This document shows, one piece after another, positions 1-9,812 of a stretch of DNA of 64,000 nt. The notes under the pieces were generated by a model. It had not been told where the DNA came from and made no database searches. It saw only the letters and a list, made by a program, of their open reading frames with translations. The position numbers and the translations under genes were made by a program. Position 1 is the first letter of the stretch; the number at the start of each line of letters is the position of its first letter. This stretch comes from Meconema thalassinum. Its lineage: Eukaryota; Arthropoda; Insecta; Orthoptera; Tettigoniidae. The DNA lies in contig OX336389.2 of assembly GCA_946902985.2 (NCBI GenBank), positions 170,696,704 through 170,760,703 on the forward strand, given 5' to 3'.

Positions 1-2
1 CT

Positions 3-326
3 ATGCCAAAGGTTTTTGCATTGCAAGATGAACAAAAAGGATTAGATAGTAATAGTGATTATGATTATATTGATGATAATTATATTGATGATGATAACCA
101 TGATGATGATGATGATTATGATGATAATGATGATGATGATGATGATGATGATAATGGTTTACACCCAAAAAAATCATTTGTTAAATTTGTTTACTGGAAC
201 AATCCCAGTAAGCTAATCCAGCGGCTTCAGTACTTGCATACCTGTAAACAGGCTGGTCATACTAAATATGAGGAAGAACTTTTGGATATAGAAAATGAGC
301 TTCGTGATGCTAAAATTATAATGTAA
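3..326 (+). CDS. Acidic C-terminal part of a FLYWCH-acidic family protein (partial, 5' cut by window edge)
   Basis: The reading frame encodes a stretch dominated by aspartate (GAT codon runs, about residues 18-50), then a basic segment and a predicted amphipathic helix near the end (leucine-rich, with an AGHT motif about 20 residues before the stop). The nucleotides around 33-55 resemble those around 1150-1170, just downstream of the FLYWCH-like ORF at 709-1107. This suggests an earlier tandem copy of the same gene, whose FLYWCH part lies outside the window. In the related copy at 54480-55166 an acidic segment likewise follows the FLYWCH part. The function is unknown. The GAT run could be slippage-expanded, and the ATG at position 3 need not be the true start. 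Confidence 0.4.
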   Translation: MPKVFALQDEQKGLDSNSDYDYIDDNYIDDDNHDDDDDYDDNDDDDDDDDNGLHPKKSFVKFVYWNNPSKLIQRLQYLHTCKQAGHTKYEEELLDIENELRDAKIIM

Positions 327-371
327 TGAATCCATGTAACCGCTTAAACTATTTCTTAACAATACATGTAA

Positions 372-604
372 TATTTTCTACCACTTTGCTACCACTTTTC
401 TAGTTTGCTACCACTTTTCTAGCACTTTGCTACCACTTTTCTACTACTTTTCTGCCAGTTTTCTACCACTTTGCTACCACTTTTCTACTACTTTTCTGCC
501 ACTTTTCTACCACTTTTCTACCACTTTGCTACCACTTTTCTACCACTATGTTACCAATTGTCTACCACTTTGCTACCACGTTTCTACCACTTTTCTATCA
601 CTTT
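372..604. repeat. Minisatellite with 10-11 bp unit (CTACCACTTTG-like)
   Basis: About twenty imperfect tandem copies of a unit resembling ctaccacttttct / ctaccactttg lie between the acidic ORF and the FLYWCH-like ORF. It is strongly pyrimidine-biased on the plus strand. No coding or structural role is apparent. Confidence 0.85.
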
Positions 605-708
605 AAACCGTACATATTAAATATAAAAGCCAACGCTAAATAATTCTATTACCAGAACCGAGATAACCTTTGTAGTGTGTAAATCATACTAACAGGTTAG
701 TTACTACT

Positions 709-1107
709 ATGGAACTTACTCCAACTAACCGAGGTAAACAACGTGTACTCTATAAAGGCTACTCTTATAACTATAGACGACAAAATGTAAAAGGAATAAT
801 ATTCTGGCAATTCTCAAAACAGAGGTCAACAAGATGTCGAGGCAATATGAAAAGTAGAAATGGTGTGGTTTTAAGTGTGAGTGATCATCAATGTAGTGCT
901 CCAGACAAAACACTAATGGTGTTGGCAAAAAATCATCAGAATGCTAATAAGTTAGTACAAGAGAAAGATGTTGCTACTCAAAATAGTGCATTGATTGTTG
1001 AGCAACGTTTAACCCCTGTTGTAAAAGTTATGTTGTATCCATCTTCCACGCCTCAAGAGTCATCAACATCACAGACTATGCAAGAGGTAGTGTTGTTGTT
1101 GTTTTAA
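709..1107 (+). CDS. FLYWCH-like zinc-finger protein, degenerate ligand set (132 aa)
   Basis: Residues 13-66 follow the FLYWCH pattern: an aromatic YKGYSY motif, a tryptophan about 14 residues later, then Cys in the RCRG motif and a final H-x-C (HQC). FLYWCH domains normally use C2H2 ligands and bind DNA or protein. They occur in MULE-type transposases and in some insect chromatin proteins. Here the first expected Cys (W-x-C) is Phe (W-Q-F) and the last His is Cys, so zinc binding is doubtful. A TATA-like sequence (atataaaag) lies near 620. The downstream acidic tail seen in the paralogue at 54480-54771 is missing and the ORF ends in a valine/leucine run. It is probably a decayed transposon-borne gene. 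Confidence 0.5.
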   Translation: MELTPTNRGKQRVLYKGYSYNYRRQNVKGIIFWQFSKQRSTRCRGNMKSRNGVVLSVSDHQCSAPDKTLMVLAKNHQNANKLVQEKDVATQNSALIVEQRLTPVVKVMLYPSSTPQESSTSQTMQEVVLLLF

Positions 1108-1416
1108 GGGGCTGAACTACAAAGTCATCTGCCTTGTTATGCAAGTGGATCGAAAAGGACTAGATAGTAATAGACAAAAGAGAGTTGTAGTTTGTATATA
1201 ACTATTGTACAAGTACTTACATTAAATAAATAAAAAAGTGTATGGGTATTGCCTGTTTTTCTTAATTGCTATCCCTATGTCCCACTATTAATGCAATTGT
1301 TAACCATCAACAGTCTCTGACTATGTTCGCAAAGAGAGTGACCTTAAACAATACACTCTATCTATGGTTTGTGTACCGAGTACACAATAATACAGTGTGG
1401 TCAAGTCATGTTGAGG

Positions 1417-1502
1417 CAATAGGTAAGGTATTCGAACCCTTGCTTTCTTGTACAGAAAATTTGAACTTAAGTCAAACACCATAACCACTCGGTCAACCTG
1501 TT
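1417..1502 (-). tRNA. tRNA-Leu(TAA)-like sequence, type II, likely pseudogene or TE-borne
   Basis: On the minus strand an 86-nt sequence folds as a type II cloverleaf. It has a 7-bp acceptor (AACAGGT/ACCTATT, one mismatch), a 3-bp D stem (ACC/GGT), a perfect 5-bp anticodon stem (TTTGA/TCAAA) with loop CTTAAGT (anticodon TAA), a long variable arm with stem TTTCT/AGAAA, and a T arm with loop TTCGAAT and one mismatch. The overall form matches tRNA-Leu. A related copy occurs at 54148-54233 in the same order relative to the FLYWCH-like gene, so it travels with that repeat rather than being an isolated host gene. Confidence 0.45.
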
Positions 1503-1734
1503 ACTAATTTTATTATTTTTGTGGACTTGAGTGTTTATAAAACTTTTTCCAGTATACATTGACTAAACCACTTGTTTGTTTTGAAATATAGATTTTGTTT
1601 TGTTTGACCATAACATTACAGTTATGAGTCTTGTGAACTGGGTGTTTAATATAGGGTTAAAGGCATTTTAAAATAATTTTAGAAAAGCTCTTAGGTATCG
1701 TGTCTGGGTTTTAGTAATGCATTACTGTTCGTTG

Positions 1735-1930
1735 ACTAACATTTACCGTTACACAACATTATTTTGGTGAGCTCTACATGTTGTTGTTTGAGTCGTCAGT
1801 CTTTTGACTGGTTTGATGCAGATCTCCATGCCTCCCTGCCCCGAGCGAAACGTCTCATCTCTATATAACTGCCACACCCTACATTCAAGGCTATCTGTTT
1901 AACATATTATAACCTTGGATCCCCCCTACA
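1735..1930 (-). pseudogene. 3' end of a non-LTR retrotransposon ORF2
   Basis: Minus-strand translation gives the extreme C-terminus of a LINE reverse-transcriptase polyprotein: a conserved K-Q-I segment, then C-G-S-Y-I-E-M, then R-E-A-W-R-S-A-S-N-Q-S-K-D and stop (stop codon at 1796-1798). The same C-terminal block and the same downstream sequence occur at 53465-53930 next to the other FLYWCH-like copy, and a third copy of the tail is at 63127-63205. It is a 5'-truncated relic with no catalytic domain. Confidence 0.7.
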
Positions 1931-2294
1931 AGCTCTTGGGTTCAATTCCTAGATTTAACAAAAACTTTTAAAAGTGGTATGACAACAAAAACTAGTCTAC
2001 TCAGTCTCGAGTGGTCCAAATAAGTAGAGAGGGTTTGATTCACACCTCAACCATAGAGCACCATGTTCTTTTTTTATATAATGATAGTCATTTGTTCAAT
2101 TTCACATTTCACACATTGCAATTTGTCAATTTTCCATTTGCATTTTTTTAAATGACAGTTTGATGTTTTTCAATTTCATGATATGGAAACATGGATTTTT
2201 CCGTTTTCATATTTACACATTTGTCAATTTCCCATTTGCATATATTTTCTTAAATGTCCGTTTAAGGTTTTTAAAATTTTGTCTATATGGAAAC
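1931..2294. other. AT-rich gap with a SINE remnant
   Basis: Positions 1970-2065 resemble the part of the SINE at 13278-13515 that contains the motif cagtctcgagtggtccaaat. The rest is T-rich sequence without a recognised feature. Confidence 0.4.
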
Positions 2295-2572
2295 ATGGAT
2301 TTTCCATTTTGCTGTTTACAAATTTTTTATATATTTATTTTGTGTATGTTGAAAAAAATTGATATTTCCAAAACAAGATTTTCTATTTTTCATTTTATGA
2401 TTTTGTAAATAATATTAATGTGAGTGCTTGACCATGGATTTTCCATTTTGTTGTTTACAAATTTTTTATATATTTATTTTGTGTATGTTGAAAAACGATA
2501 TTTCCAAAACAAGATTTTTTATTTTTCATTTTATGATTTTGTAAATGATCTTAATGTGAGTGCTTGGCCATG
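2295..2572. repeat. Tandem duplication of a 139-bp AT-rich unit
   Basis: The segment beginning atggattttccattttg at 2295 is repeated nearly exactly from 2434 and ends at a further catgg. There are two copies with a few small indels. No coding signal was seen. Confidence 0.85.
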
Positions 2573-2862
2573 GCAATAATACAGTCTATGTTGTGTGAAC
2601 CTGTGCAATTTTTAATTTATTTATTCACACATGTTGTACACCACCTATAGCTCTATGTGTACAGTCCTCAGCTCCACATATTTCTTTCTCTTTCCACCTG
2701 TGTTCTCTCATACATTACCCCTCCCCCTTTCCCTCCCTTCACCTCCCACCACTGGTGTTTGCAGCTCTTGCCTATCTATTGGTTGTGACATCATTCCGAC
2801 AAGTTGCATCATACTTTTTACTGATTCAGCGATTCCCACGCTTTGAACATTCTCTTATCAGG

Positions 2863-3195
2863 CACGTGGACAGCTAACGTCCAAGGTGAACACCTGTGGC
2901 AAATCAAATTTCATGCCAACTTGCATTTTGTCACGTACAAAGCAAAACAGGATATCACTTGTTAACAGTTATCGCGCACGTGGACAGCTAACACCCAAAG
3001 TGAACACCTGCGGTAGATCAAATTTCACATGAACTTGCATTTTGTCACGTACGAAGCAAAACAGGATGTAACTTGTAAACAGTTATCGCGCACGTGGACA
3101 GCTAACACCCAAGGTGAACACCTGCGGTAGATCAAATTTCACATGAACTCGCATTTTGTCACGTACGAAGCAAGACAGGATGTCACTGGTTTAGC
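2863..3195. repeat. Three tandem copies of a 114-bp unit
   Basis: The motif cacgtggacagctaac occurs at 2863, 2977 and 3091, a period of 114 bp. The copies are well conserved and the third decays near 3190. A palindromic CACGTG lies at each unit start. Confidence 0.9.
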
Positions 3196-3639
3196 ATACA
3201 TGTCATCTCACACGTGTATTCGCTCTTCCCTGCCACCACAATGGTCAGATTATTTCACCTTCAAGCGTCATTGTCATTTTCCATTGTACTTGTTGTCAAG
3301 TCAGATCAACGCCTTCCAATAAGCTCAAATGACATTCACCTCCTGCTCCTCGGCAAGTTTGTTTTCTCTGCTCGCTTCGACCAACATAAAACCAAGTTCT
3401 CATTACCGTTTACACGTTAAAGGTAAAAGGTGTGAAAAAAACGCACCCTCGCTCTGTCATACATCGACCCGCCGAAATAGCGATTGTACTATTGAACACG
3501 GCCGGCGTGGTCAGCGACAGGTTCGTTGAAACGCACACACACCCAGCCGTATCGTCTCTCTCAACCACCACGCTTTATAAACATTATAAACAAGTAAAGA
3601 AAAAGAAAACGTTTTTTCAACATGTACGGCGTTAGGCCC

Positions 3640-4490
3640 TTTGTGAATTATTTTTTGGAAAAAAATATCTACCACATTTGAAAGGGGGGCGTTAGCCCGA
3701 GTCCTAGGACACCTCGTACACGTCTTTAGCGTTATTGGTTCGTGAGATATCGGCAAAAATCACAAAAAACACGTGTTTACCCCAAAATCGAGTTTCCGGA
3801 TTTTTTAAAAATATAACGAGTGGTCCATAGCAAATAGGACGTCAGCCCGAGTCCTTGGACCCGTCGTACACGCCTCTAGCATACTTGGTTCGCGAGATAT
3901 AGCAAAAAGTCTAAAATCACGTTTTTACCGCAAAAAGACTGTGTTTCCAGATTTTCACCTTTTCGACACCTACATTCCCGTAAAGAGCACGACGAGACGA
4001 AAAAAACGAATCCAAGCACGCCCTCCTAGCATGGCTCCTTCCATTCCAAGGTCGCAGGGGCTCACCACTTGCTTTTGTAAGCAGCTCCCGTGTTACCCCA
4101 CTACTGCAGGTTTTCATCCTAGAGACTTGAAATTTATTTTGGGAGTAGAGGGGGTATGGACCATTGATTTACGTTAAACAAACTTTTTTGTAAACTTTTT
4201 AGTTTCCATAATATAGAATTTTCAAAATTCGAGTGTTTTCAAAAAACATAAAAAAATAAAAATGTTTTATTACAAAATATAAAGGTCATAAAGACCATTC
4301 GTTTGAGCCATGGCACAACGTTCTATCCTGTTTGGTTTTCAAGCTATAGCCTATTTTCGAAAACGAAAAATTTAAAAAAAAAATTGAAAAATATAATACA
4401 TGGTCCATAGGAAAGAGGACGTCAGCCCGAGTCCTAGGACACCACATTTCTCAACATCCGACCATGCGTTTGAGAGATATTAATTATTTT
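3640..4490. repeat. Degenerate repeats related to the tips of the large palindrome
   Basis: Three diverged copies of a module containing the core gtcagcccgagtcc, followed about 40-50 bp later by ttggttcgcgagatat or a variant, occur near 3680-3755, 3840-3905 and 4420-4482. The same core and the following gagagatatc lie at 57624-57681 in the right arm of the palindromic element, and inverted in its left arm. This suggests that 1-4.6 kb is an old, decayed copy of the same element family. Confidence 0.6.
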
Positions 4491-4879
4491 AACTTGTACA
4501 GTCTGGTACAAATAAAATGGGTGGGTTAGAATCGGCATTACCCCCCTACTATCATGGAAGATTTCCGTATCGTATAACATATAGCCTACACATGTTTGAT
4601 ATTAAGCTCAAAGTTGTTTTGCTTTCTGATCTTTTAGGTACATGCATACTTGAGCAACTTAAATGCTTTCTTTGCAGCAAGCCTACATAGAAATTTCAAC
4701 CATTTACCTACATAAAGACATTAGTAAACAAATCAATAGGGTCATTCCATTCATAGGCGTACATAATAAATAATATAGACTACTGTATAATTATATAGGG
4801 TGATTCAGCTAAGAGAGCTTCCTCAAATATCTACGGAACCGTTTAAGATATCGTCATTCTGTTTTCAAATTCTTAAATC

Positions 4880-5201
4880 TTTTTTTAGCGTATGGCTTTT
4901 AGTTCCGGGAGTGTCCGAGGACTTGTTCGGCTCGCCAGAGAGTGTAGCTGCTTCTATGCGGACACGCATGGGGTGAGCTTCAAATACCGTCGCGTGTGGT
5001 GTGTTGTGTGGGGAGGAAAGTGTGATTGTAAGGACGAGGATTTGGAAGGTAGCGGCTGTGGCCTATAGTTAGGGACCAACCCCGGCATTTGCCTGGAAGG
5101 AAGATGGGAAAGGTTGCCGGCGGGGTATTCAAACCTCCTCGCCTTCCGATGTGTGCGACTGCCTGCAGCCCCGCCGTAACGACCACGGCTAACTCCCCCG
5201 G
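4880..5201 (-). mobile_element. tRNA-derived SINE, head type b (full length)
   Basis: It is flanked by a 10-bp TSD, ttcttaaatc, at 4870-4879 and 5202-5211. Reading the minus strand, there is a tRNA-like head beginning ccgggggagttagccgtgg with a B-box-like GGTTTGAATACC, then the central domain shared with other SINEs here (verified by the frccccggcatttgcctgg-like block), and a 3' tail ending in the inverse of tagcgtatggct with an A tail. Its closest relative in the window is at 35101-35427. Confidence 0.9.
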
Positions 5202-5211
5202 TTCTTAAATC

Positions 5212-6559
5212 GTATTAAGGGGCTCGTACAACATGGTCCAGTTTGCTCCCAGCACATACGTACAGTATTTACCGAGAAACCGGCAGCAACTTTGGTTTCT
5301 TAAATAGAACTACAGACTACTCATTTCATCGTCTGGAACAACTAAGAATCAAGTGGCAAGGTAATGTGCTTATTTTTCAAATCCGACGAGTACGTTTTGA
5401 GATATTAAAAGTCGGCATTAGACAGAAAGCGATGCGGCAGCCGCTGGAATGTGTACCGCTCCATGTTAAACACATATACCGCATTTATTCCATTCTATGC
5501 ATACTGTAATGCAGGCTGTACCAGCCGAGTTGCTCGCCAGTGAGCAATGGAGTACTCGCCGCCTTACGTGAGTAAACCTGCAACATGCAATACAGCTCTG
5601 CTGTGGGGGCTGCCGTCACTGCGTGGTGGATATATCAAGACTGGCAGGAAGTGCATGGACTTGTGCTATGACCTTCGCCCAGTGACGTATTGGCTATCAC
5701 CCCCAGTCCCTCTCCAACAGTGCTCCGAGCATTACTGCTGAGTACTCGCGTGTACGCATACTCAAACTCGTGGATTTGGAACAGCCTGCTGTAATGTGTA
5801 CATTTTCAAAATGATTGATGATTAACCGGACTCGTAAGAATTAACATTAGACGAGACGTTCGAAATGAACTAAATGGGCGAGTTTTGTTACATTTCTGAT
5901 TTTAATATGTACATTAAGTCATTGTCGCAGGTCCGCCAGCACTAAAGAATTTCGTACTTCATTTATCCTCTTCATTGAGGTTTTTTCAGTTATTTCCGCA
6001 AGGATTCAGGACGAAGTGGAGAGGGAAAAAGGCACACGTGCATAAGAGATTTGATTTTGTATATCTACACATTACAGTATTGTATGAACGGAATAAATGC
6101 GTTGATTATAACATAATTAAGCCTGTGTTGTCACTGTGGTTGTTGTGCCCAACCCCTTTAAACGACGAAATGAAAATTAATATAGGAATTCAGAAACGTT
6201 AGGCAAAATATTGTACATAATTTCCTATCAGATAATTGCATCTATTAAAACCTGTTTGTGGTAGAAAGCAATATCAGTTTGTGGTATGCGGTATATTAAT
6301 CATGCCAGTGCAAACACCTCACTGATTCGTCTATAAATGCCAAAGATATGACTGTTTGAGTGACAAGAGTGCGACGGCAGTTTACGGAGAACTGCTCATT
6401 ACCGCGGGAATGTCACTTTGTCCGATACTCCACAGTTAGTTCTTTGATGTTATGCAGGTTATAGTGAGGTGATGTGGGCAGTATGCAGTAAACAGGAAGA
6501 CTGAAAATACCATGTGGACATAGCCAGGTCACTCTCATTCCATTACACAACTGCCAGGG
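5212..6559. other. No recognised gene or element
   Basis: Short ORFs only, none with a family match that I recognise. The stretch just before the SINE (4796-4860) begins with an agggtgattcagctaa motif that resembles the end of a small inverted-repeat transposon, but I could not find the matching right end. Confidence 0.4.
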
Positions 6560-7345
6560 AAACGGCGTAGATTTGTGCCAAAGGACCTAAATGCAGGGAA
6601 TGGAGTGGTCTGTTCGAAATTTCAAGCAGACAGTGTTACTGGTTGGGTTCCAAAGGGTAAGTAATTGAAATTTGGATCAGATCGGTGAAACGGTGTAGAT
6701 TTGTGCCGAAGGGCCTAAATGCAGGGAATGGAGTGGTCTGTCCGAAATTTCATGTAAACAGTGTTATTCACAGGGTTCCAAAGGGTAGGTATACAAATTT
6801 TGGTACAGATCGGTGAAAAGGTGTAGATTTGTGCCAAAGTGCCTAAATGCAGGGAATGGACTGGTCGGTCATACATTCCATGTAGACAGTGTTATCGCAG
6901 GGTTCCAAAGGGTAAGCATGTAAATTTTGGTTCAGATCGGTGAAGCGGTGTAGATTTGTACCGAAGGGCCTAAATGCAGGGAATGGAGTGATCTGTCCGA
7001 AATTTCATGCAGACAGTGTTTGTTACTCGCAGGGTTCCAAAGGGTAAGTATACAAATTTTGGTTCAGATCCGTAAAACGGTGTAGATGTGTGCCGAAGGG
7101 CCTAAATGCAGGGAATGGAGTGGTCTGTCCGAAACTTCATGTAAACAGTGTTACTCACAGGGTTCCAAAGGGTGAGTATACAAATTTTGGTTGAGATCGG
7201 TGAAACGGTGTAGATTTGTGCCAAAGGGCCTAAATGCAGGGAATGGAGTGATCTGTCCGAAATTTTAAGTAGACAGTGTCACCCGCAGGGTTCCAAAGGG
7301 TAAGTATACCAATTTTGGTTCAGATAGGTGAAACGGTGTTCGTAT
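6560..7345. repeat. Six to seven tandem copies of a 128-bp unit
   Basis: The motif atgcagggaatgg occurs at 6591, 6719, 6847, 6974, 7106 and 7234, with spacings of 127-132 bp. Each unit also contains ggttccaaagggta and cggtgtagatttgtgcc. Copies differ by scattered substitutions and short indels. It looks like a small satellite array and has no conserved reading frame. Confidence 0.93.
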
Positions 7346-7770
7346 TACTAACCATAACGCCAGCGCACACGGATAAAACTGTTCGGGAGCGCTTGTTCTT
7401 CCGACTTACTGAACAAGAAGCAATCTTTAAGGTTACCTGTGAGGTGTAGCCTAATGCTACATAGCCTAAACTATTCCTCTTGAATCTGGCTATCATATAC
7501 AAAAGGAATTTTTCGAATTCGACAAAAAAAAACTCTTCAGGTTTATTATATTAGTATTGATATGGGACATAGTGCAAGGTCCACTATAGGGGCAGATGAC
7601 TTCGCTGTTCTGCCTCTTAAAACCTCAATAACTATCTAAGGTCCACTATCCCAGTGGAGTCCTAGGTGAAAACCCGCATAAGACCAGAGGCGTAGGCCTG
7701 TCTAGGGTATGGCAGACATGGCACGTGCCTTGTGCGCCTCTCACAAGGGGCTCTACTTGGCATTCCACAA

Positions 7771-7997
7771 CTTGTACGTATCGCTATTCAAATTATGTTA
7801 ACCGTTGCTGTGTCTATTGCAAGCTGTGACAGATATTTTAGCAAGTTAAAATTGTCATTATCCTCTATTAAGAGGTTCAGTGGGACAAGATCGATTGTGT
7901 GATCTTGCGTATTGATAGGGAAGAAACTGAGAAAGTTGATTTTGATTCTGTCATTGACGAATTTTCATCAGTAAAATCAAGAAAGGTGCACTTATAA
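7771..7997 (+). pseudogene. hAT-type transposase C-terminal dimerisation domain relic
   Basis: Translation gives the conserved hAT C-terminal block: T-V-A-V-S-I-A-S-C-D-R-Y-F-S-K-L-K, then in another frame G-Q-D-R-L-C-D-L-A, then in a third D-F-D-S-V-I-D-E-F and the end K-V-H-L-stop. This is the DUF4371/hAT dimerisation region of transposases and zinc-finger MYM-like domesticated proteins. At least two frameshifts break it. The rest of the transposase is absent or unrecognisable upstream. Confidence 0.75.
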
Positions 7998-8183
7998 TCT
8001 ACCTAAAAATTGTAGTGTTCTCGCATTTATGAGCATCGTGGTTATATACTGTATATATAAGTAAATAAGTAACATTATTGATAATTGTCATTTCAGTTTA
8101 ATTAATAAGTTATATCTCAATAAATTTATTTTCTTCATAATCATAAAGCACGTAATAATAATAGGTCTAATAATGTACAAAGT

Positions 8184-9111
8184 GTGACAATAAAGTTCGG
8201 TGAATAGTCCTATACTATCAACATAGATGAACAATGCACGACAGTGACCCTATTGTCCTTCGGAATAGTCCCCTCCAGTAACTATGCAATGCTGAGATCA
8301 GCGATACATGTCCTGGAAACTTTGCAAGAAGGCGTCCGTTGGGATGGTGTTCAAAAGGCTCATCACGTTGCTTTCGGTGAATAAAGTGAGAACGGTCGAC
8401 CTGGCAACATTGGCGACACACAAGGCAACGTGTGTGAGACCTGTTTGACGCAATGCGTGTTTAGAAGGCTGAAATTATGCAACCTATCATGCACACCTGT
8501 TTGGCTGGTTGCAGTGAGAAGGACGAATTTATGCAACCTACCATGCTCATCTGTTTGGCGGGTGGCTGTGAGAAGAGTGAATGTTCTGTGGAATGGAATG
8601 GCTTATCTGAGAACCATCGTCAAGGGCGACGAGACCTGGTGTCTGAAGTACGACCCCGAAGTCAAGCGTCAAAGTATGGAGTGGCGGGGTCCAGGTCCAG
8701 GGTCACCGAAAAGCCCTGAAGGGCAAGAGGTTTTCGAAAATTTCGTACATCCAACGTAATGTGACGACCCAACTGAAGGCTATCCCTAAAGAGTTTTCAG
8801 GACTTGCACAGACATTCTCAGAAGTGCATAACCATCCACGGGGATTACTTCGAAGGACAGTAACTGCTGTTTCAGGTAAGCCAACAATCCGTTCGTAATA
8901 TAGACCCATTCACCAAACTTTTCGGTCACGTGACAAGCCTTTTGAACACCATCCCAATGGACGCCTTCTTACAAAGTTTCCAGGACATCTATCGCCGATC
9001 TCAGCATTGCATAGTTACGGGAGGGGACTATTTCGAAGGACAATAGGGTCACTGTCGTGCATTGTTCATCTATGTTGATAGTATAGGACTATTCACCGAA
9101 CTTTATTGTCA
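8184..9111. mobile_element. Mariner-derived foldback composite
   Basis: Inverted arms of about 190 bp (8184-8375 and 8925-9111) begin tgacaataaagttcggtga and are nearly identical. Each arm, read outward, contains the mariner transposase C-terminus (G-G-D-Y-F-E-G-Q-stop in the right arm). Between them lies a further mariner transposase fragment with its own C-terminus (8601-8863). The structure suggests inverted duplication of a mariner 3' end around a second copy. A clean TA duplication is visible only on the right. Confidence 0.7.
8601..8863 (+). pseudogene. Internally deleted mariner transposase
   Basis: Reading from 8601, the frame contains the mariner signature block V-K-G-D-E-T-W-C followed by Y-D-P-E-V-K-R-Q-S-M-E-W-R. 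It then jumps over the catalytic centre to T-T-Q-L-K-A-I-P-K-E and ends, after frameshifts, at H-G-D-Y-F-E-G-Q-stop (TAA 8861-8863). The Asp of G-D-E-T-W would be a catalytic aspartate. The downstream D-x34-D part is missing. It is not functional. Confidence 0.8.
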
Positions 9112-9335
9112 TAGGTTGTATATTAAAATACTAACACTTTTGTCATTACATTTCTTCAACGATGTGCCAAAATATTAATATACAGTATATTAACCAGGGG
9201 CGGCTCCTGACTAAAATTTTAGGGTGGCCAGATGCTATTATTGTTGTTACATATTAAACAATGTTTTATATTTGACATTCGCTCTTACCGATATTGCCAG
9301 TATCATCATTCCATACAACACAGTTTGAATCAGGC

Positions 9336-9535
9336 GGCTTCGGTGGCGTAGTTGGTAGCATGCTGAGCTTCTATGCCCAAGGTCGCGGGTTCAAACCCAG
9401 CCGAAGTCATCGGATATTTTATGAGTGTTAAAAATCCCTTAGTATGCCTTCCTTCGGAGGGGAAGTAAAGCCGGCGGGCCCATTTCATAGATTTATGGCA
9501 TGAAAAAGAACCTTCCACTAACTTAACTTGTGCGA
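9336..9535 (+). mobile_element. tRNA-derived SINE with GGCTTCGG head
   Basis: The first 75 nt form a tRNA-like head: acceptor GGCTTCG/CGAAGTC, an A-box-like TGGCGTAGTTGGTAGCA and a B-box-like GGTTCAAACCC. The body continues through ccttcggaggggaagtaaag to about 9535. It lacks the central domain shared by the other SINEs. No clear TSD was found. Confidence 0.7.
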
Positions 9536-9669
9536 AGCCAAAATTTGTAGGTTAGGTTTGATTAATGCTCTTAAGTTCCGACATTCGTCACCAGGCGCCG
9601 GTTGCGATGGCATGTAGCGAAAGTAGGAACAACTTGAAATTATCGTCTGCTGCCCTTACTTGAATTGAA

Positions 9670-9812
9670 AACAGATAACACACACTAATACAGTCATCAC
9701 AATTAACACCGGTTATCAGACAGATTCTACACACACCCAAAGTATACGGGGCTACATGACCGCGTAGTCGCAGCCCCTAAACCGAGGAACCAACCAACCA
9801 ACAACTTGAATC
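9670..9812 (-). repeat. Tail fragment of the type c SINE family
   Basis: The minus strand contains ggggctgcgactacgcggtc, then tgtagccccgta, then a block meaning roughly tctgataaccggtg. This corresponds to the tail region of the elements at 37545-37945 and 63383-63661. The tRNA-like head and the central domain are absent. Confidence 0.6.

Noticed and set aside
6560..7345. Evenly spaced repeats considered as a CRISPR array
   Set aside because: Whole 128-bp units are repeated with no unique spacers, and the genome is eukaryotic.
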